A program made the translations under genes and the position numbers. From Pseudomonadota bacterium (lineage in GTDB: Bacteria; Pseudomonadota; Alphaproteobacteria; Acetobacterales; Acetobacteraceae), in assembly GCA_021845835.1 (NCBI GenBank), contig JAJZVE010000169.1, positions 1 to 8,506 of the forward strand: 8,506 nt of DNA, in the 5' to 3' direction. Shown piece after piece: positions 6,431 to 8,506 of this stretch. The notes beneath the pieces were generated by a model. The model ran no database searches. It was not told where the DNA came from and saw only the letters and a program-made list of their open reading frames with translations. Numbering within the stretch: position 1 is the stretch's first letter; every line of letters begins with the position of its first letter.

Positions 6431-7222
6431 ATGTCCCCGCGACCGCGCTCCAGCCCGCCCCCCCAGGCCGCGAAGCCGGATCGGCTGCATGTGCAGTCGG
6501 TCGCGCGGGCGTTCCGCCTGCTGGAAGCCTTCGCCGGGCAGCCGCGCCCGCTGTCGCTGGCGCAGCTCGCGGCGGCGGCGGCAATGGACAAGAGCGCGGC
6601 GCAGCGGCTGTCGCACACGCTGCTGCAGCTCGGCTACCTGGAGCAGGCCGAGCGCGGCCTGCGGCCCGGCCGCAGACTGCTGGAGCGTTCGGCCGACTAT
6701 CTGCGCTGGAACCCGCTGGTCGGCCAGGCCCTGCCGGTGCTGGTGGATCTCGGACGCGAGACGCAGGAGGCGGTCGATCTCAGCCTGTTCGACGATCTGA
6801 CCATGCTCTACGTGCTGCGCCTGCAGAGCCGCCGCACGGCGTATCACGCGCAGCTGGTCGGCCGGCGGGTGCCGACCTTCTGTACCTCCACCGGCCACGC
6901 GGTGCTCGCCCGGCTGCCGGAGGCGCGCGCCCGCGACATCATCGCCCGTTCCGACCGCCGCAGGCTGACGCCGAAGACCGTCGTCGATCCCAGAACAATC
7001 CTTGCCGCGCTGGCCGAGGTCCGGCAGGCGCGCTATTCGCTCGCGGTCGAGCAGTTCAGGCTCGGAGAAATCGCCATCGCCGCCGCCGTGACCGATGCCG
7101 CGGCCGCCCCGGTCGGCGCCGTGCGGATCGCCGGGTCGCTGAGCGACTGGGGCGCTGAGGACTTCGCCCGGCGCTTCGCGCCGCGCGTCATCGAGGCGGC
7201 GGATGCGATCAGCGGCACGTAG
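6431..7222 (+). CDS. IclR-family transcriptional regulator
   Basis: This 263-residue DNA-binding regulator has a winged helix-turn-helix at about 19-80: HVQSVARAFRLLEAF, then LSLAQLAAAAAMDKSAAQRLSHTLLQLGYL, with the recognition helix near 53-65. An IclR effector domain follows (about 85-258) with the family segments CTSTGHAVLARL in the middle and GEIAIAAAVTDAAAAPVGAVRIAG near the end. Length is normal for the family. Members bind small catabolic intermediates and usually repress, sometimes activate, neighbouring pathway genes. It is divergent from the hydrolase/transporter operon and convergent with the SDR gene, and both of those units carry a similar palindromic site just downstream of a promoter-like element. 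Repression of both, relieved by a pathway intermediate, is the simplest inference. The N-terminal 18 residues are proline- and basic-rich and probably disordered. Confidence 0.92.
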   Translation: MSPRPRSSPPPQAAKPDRLHVQSVARAFRLLEAFAGQPRPLSLAQLAAAAAMDKSAAQRLSHTLLQLGYLEQAERGLRPGRRLLERSADYLRWNPLVGQALPVLVDLGRETQEAVDLSLFDDLTMLYVLRLQSRRTAYHAQLVGRRVPTFCTSTGHAVLARLPEARARDIIARSDRRRLTPKTVVDPRTILAALAEVRQARYSLAVEQFRLGEIAIAAAVTDAAAAPVGAVRIAGSLSDWGAEDFARRFAPRVIEAADAISGT

Positions 7223-7225
7223 CAC

Positions 7226-7978
7226 TCAATGGAAGGTGCGTCCGCCATCGACGGCCAGCGCCGTGCCGGTGACATAGGCCGACTCCGCGCCGGTCAGGAA
7301 CAGCGCCGCGGCGGCGATGTCCGCCGGCTGGCCGATGCGCTTGATGACGTAACGGTCCAGGATGCGCGCCAACTCCGCCGCCGGGTCCGCCATGCCCTCA
7401 TACGAGGTGCGGAACAGCGGCGTCTCGATGATGCCGGGACAGATGGCGTTGACGCGCACGTTGTCGGCCGCGAGATCCATCGCCAGCGCCTTGCTGAACA
7501 TCACCAGCGCCGCCTTGGAACTGCAATACGCGGTGCGGTGCTCCAGCGGACGCAGGCCGGCGCCGGAACTGATATTGACGATGGTGCCGCCGCCCGCCTG
7601 CCGCAGCAGCGGCAGCGCGGCGTGGCAGACGTGCATCGGCCCGTTCAGGTTCACGTCCAGGATGAGCTGCCATTCCGCCGCGGTCATGTCGGCAAACGGC
7701 CGCAGCAGATCGATGCCGGCGCAATTCACCACGCCGTCGAGGCCGCCGATCTCCTGCGCCAGCTTCGGCACCGCCGCAGCAACTGCAGCCGCCTGCGACA
7801 CGTCGAGCGCGGCGACGGCGCAACCGGGCCCGAACGAGCTCTGCACCGCCCGCAATCCGTCCGCGTTGCGGTCGAGTAGGCCCAGACGTGCGCCTTCGGT
7901 CGCGAACAACCGCGCCGTCGCCGCCCCAATGCCCGATGCCGCCCCCGTGACCAGAATCCGCCGACCGCTCAGCCGCAT
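7226..7978 (-). CDS. Short-chain dehydrogenase/reductase (SDR), NAD-type
   Basis: This 250-residue classical SDR is a cytoplasmic oxidoreductase for an alcohol/ketone pair. It has the nucleotide motif TGAASGIG (11-18), an acidic residue after the second strand (D36, favouring NAD(H) over NADP(H)), NCAG (85-88), the catalytic tetrad N110, S138, Y151 and K155, the PG motif in NAICPGIIETPLF, and the usual C-terminal VTGTALAVDGG. The start at 7978 is supported by GGAGGTG 7 nt upstream; the frame is open to 8140, but that extension is arginine-rich and would swallow the promoter and operator. It converges on the IclR gene with a 3-bp gap and lies downstream of an aldehyde dehydrogenase in the same direction. 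Together with that enzyme it could oxidise an alcohol group of the imported compound (inference); the substrate is unknown. Confidence 0.93.
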   Translation of the reverse strand: MRLSGRRILVTGAASGIGAATARLFATEGARLGLLDRNADGLRAVQSSFGPGCAVAALDVSQAAAVAAAVPKLAQEIGGLDGVVNCAGIDLLRPFADMTAAEWQLILDVNLNGPMHVCHAALPLLRQAGGGTIVNISSGAGLRPLEHRTAYCSSKAALVMFSKALAMDLAADNVRVNAICPGIIETPLFRTSYEGMADPAAELARILDRYVIKRIGQPADIAAAALFLTGAESAYVTGTALAVDGGRTFH

Positions 7979-7985
7979 GCGCCAG

Positions 7986-7992
7986 CACCTCC
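7986..7992 (-). promoter_or_regulatory. Shine-Dalgarno fixing the SDR start
   Basis: GGAGGTG on the minus strand ends 7 nt before the ATG at 7978. It places the start at MRLSGRRILVTG, directly at the first strand of the Rossmann fold, and argues against the longer in-frame start at 8140. Confidence 0.75.
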
Positions 7993-8004
7993 GCGATCGC
8001 GTGC

Positions 8005-8023
8005 CGTATCGCTTTGCGATACG
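8005..8023. promoter_or_regulatory. Candidate operator A for the IclR regulator (perfect palindrome)
   Basis: CGTATCGC-TTT-GCGATACG has perfect 8-bp arms and a 3-bp centre. It lies 26 bp before the SDR start codon and 17 bp downstream of the -10 element at 8041-8046, a position where a bound protein would block transcription. A related site is at 6332-6350. The absence of a T-run and the position ahead of a gene argue against a terminator. The self-complementary GCGATCGC (7993-8000) lies between it and the ribosome-binding site. Confidence 0.65.
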
Positions 8024-8040
8024 ATCGTGGTGTCGATGCG

Positions 8041-8070
8041 ACTGTAATCTGCGCGACAAAGGCGCGTCAA
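8041..8070 (-). promoter_or_regulatory. Candidate sigma-70-type promoter of the SDR gene
   Basis: On the minus strand TTGACG (8070-8065) and TACAGT (8046-8041) are spaced by 18 bp, with five and four matches to the consensus hexamers. The predicted start is near 8034, so the palindrome 8005-8023 would fall just inside the transcript. The layout parallels the promoter at 6365-6394. Confidence 0.55.
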
Positions 8071-8087
8071 ATGCGGTCGAAAGCCGG

Positions 8088-8105
8088 ACGCAGCACTGCG
8101 TGCTG
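8088..8105. repeat. Two overlapping short inverted repeats upstream of the SDR promoter
   Basis: ACGCAG-CA-CTGCGT (8088-8101) and CAGCAC-TGC-GTGCTG (8091-8105) share bases, so only one hairpin can form at a time. They lie about 130 bp past the aldehyde dehydrogenase stop and just before the SDR -35 element. They may help end the upstream transcript or bind a protein; there is no T-run and chance in GC-rich DNA is possible. Confidence 0.3.
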
Positions 8106-8184
8106 ATGCTGGCGTGCGGTCGCGAGCTGCCCGCGGACATCGACGGGCACCGCTGGTGCGGCCGCCACGTCGAGTGCGATGTGA

Positions 8185-8208
8185 CCGGTGTCGGTGCCGG
8201 TGCCGGTG
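8185..8208. repeat. Four tandem hexamers YCGGTG
   Basis: CCGGTG, TCGGTG, CCGGTG and CCGGTG follow each other in the non-coding gap after the aldehyde dehydrogenase stop. The tract is short and probably a simple-sequence remnant. No convincing gene is seen between 7979 and 8233. Confidence 0.5.
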
Positions 8209-8233
8209 CTGCCGCTGGAGCTGCATTGCGCCG

Positions 8234-8506
8234 TCATACGCGGACGGAGAACGGATCCCTCTCGTCCTCCGAAAAGTCGATCATGACGTTTTTCGTCGTC
8301 ATGAACTCGCGCAATCCTTCCTCGCCCCGTTCGCGGCCGAAGCCGCTCTGCTTGACGCCGCCGAACGGGGTCTGGGCGGCGGAGGCGCGATAGGTGTTGA
8401 CCCAGACCATGCCCGACCGCATTGCCCGGACCATGCGGTGCACCCGGTTGACGTCCTGCGTCCAGATCCCTGACGCGAGGCCGAACTGCGTGCCATTGGC
8501 GATCGA
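8234..8506 (-). CDS. Aldehyde dehydrogenase, C-terminal 90 residues (cut by the window edge)
   Basis: The fragment starts SIANGTQFGLASGIWTQD and continues through SGMVWVNTYR and TPFGGVKQSGFGRERG to a TGA at 8236-8234. These are the conserved C-terminal blocks of NAD(P)-dependent aldehyde dehydrogenases: the NGTxFGLASGIWT strand, the WVN segment, and the PFGGxKxSGxGRExG loop that closes the active site and contributes to oligomer contacts. The catalytic cysteine and the cofactor domain lie outside the window. The gene is in the same direction as the SDR, 255 bp upstream of it, and the SDR has its own promoter-like element, so the two may be separate transcripts within one pathway. Substrate is not determinable; the closing GFGRERG type is common in betaine-aldehyde and similar dehydrogenases. 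Confidence 0.93.
   Translation of the reverse strand, partial: SIANGTQFGLASGIWTQDVNRVHRMVRAMRSGMVWVNTYRASAAQTPFGGVKQSGFGRERGEEGLREFMTTKNVMIDFSEDERDPFSVRV

Noticed and set aside
6221..7225. A 334-codon minus-strand open frame opposite the IclR gene
   Set aside because: The plus-strand IclR protein has a full helix-turn-helix and effector domain. The antisense frame is compositionally biased and would cover the divergent regulatory region.
8005..8023. Reading the palindrome as the terminator of the aldehyde dehydrogenase transcript
   Set aside because: It is over 200 bp past that stop codon, downstream of a promoter-like element, has no T-run, and has a related copy in front of another gene.
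7979..8140. N-terminal extension of the SDR to an ATG at 8140
   Set aside because: It would add 54 Arg/Ser-rich residues ahead of the Rossmann fold and read through the promoter and palindrome. A strong Shine-Dalgarno sits before the ATG at 7978.
1..8506. Mobile elements, CRISPR arrays, tRNA or rRNA genes
   Set aside because: No terminal inverted repeats with a transposase, no regularly spaced repeats, and no recognisable RNA-gene sequences were seen. The only tandem repeats are the 19-bp duplication and the short hexamer tract.

Overview
The window is GC-rich, densely packed DNA with short intergenic gaps, overlapping start/stop codons and several GTG starts. The gene families (branched-chain-type ABC importer, Tat-type signal peptide, IclR regulator, SDR and aldehyde dehydrogenases) fit a metabolically versatile high-GC proteobacterium, most likely an alphaproteobacterium. 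The genus is not determined. No RNA genes, insertion sequences, CRISPR arrays or phage genes are visible.

Layout: positions 1-6196, all on the minus strand, form one apparent operon. In transcription order it holds a PuuE-like polysaccharide-deacetylase-fold hydrolase (6196-5345), a periplasmic substrate-binding protein (5298-4050), a LivH permease (4016-3138), a single protein fusing LivM permease to LivG ATPase (3136-1367), a LivF ATPase (1370-648), and the first 217 codons of an MFS transporter (651-1, cut by the window edge). An IclR-family regulator (6431-7222, plus strand) is divergent from the operon. It converges, with a 3-bp gap, on an NAD-type short-chain dehydrogenase (7978-7226, minus). 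Further right is the C-terminal 90 residues of an aldehyde dehydrogenase (8506-8234, minus).

Reading: this looks like a catabolic module in which a small organic solute is imported, hydrolysed and oxidised. Two observations stand out. First, a perfect 19-bp tandem duplication (4953-4993) puts the binding-protein gene out of frame. Removing one copy restores an uninterrupted 409-residue protein, so the event looks recent, possibly reversible, or an assembly error. Second, the region upstream of the hydrolase/transporter operon and the region upstream of the SDR gene share one architecture: TTGACG, 18 nt, TACnnT, then 14-17 nt further a 19-bp palindromic site starting CGTATCGC. This predicts that the intervening IclR protein controls both units and probably itself. 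The LivG half of the fusion is also unusual: its ABC signature reads LPHAQ and its helical subdomain is short.
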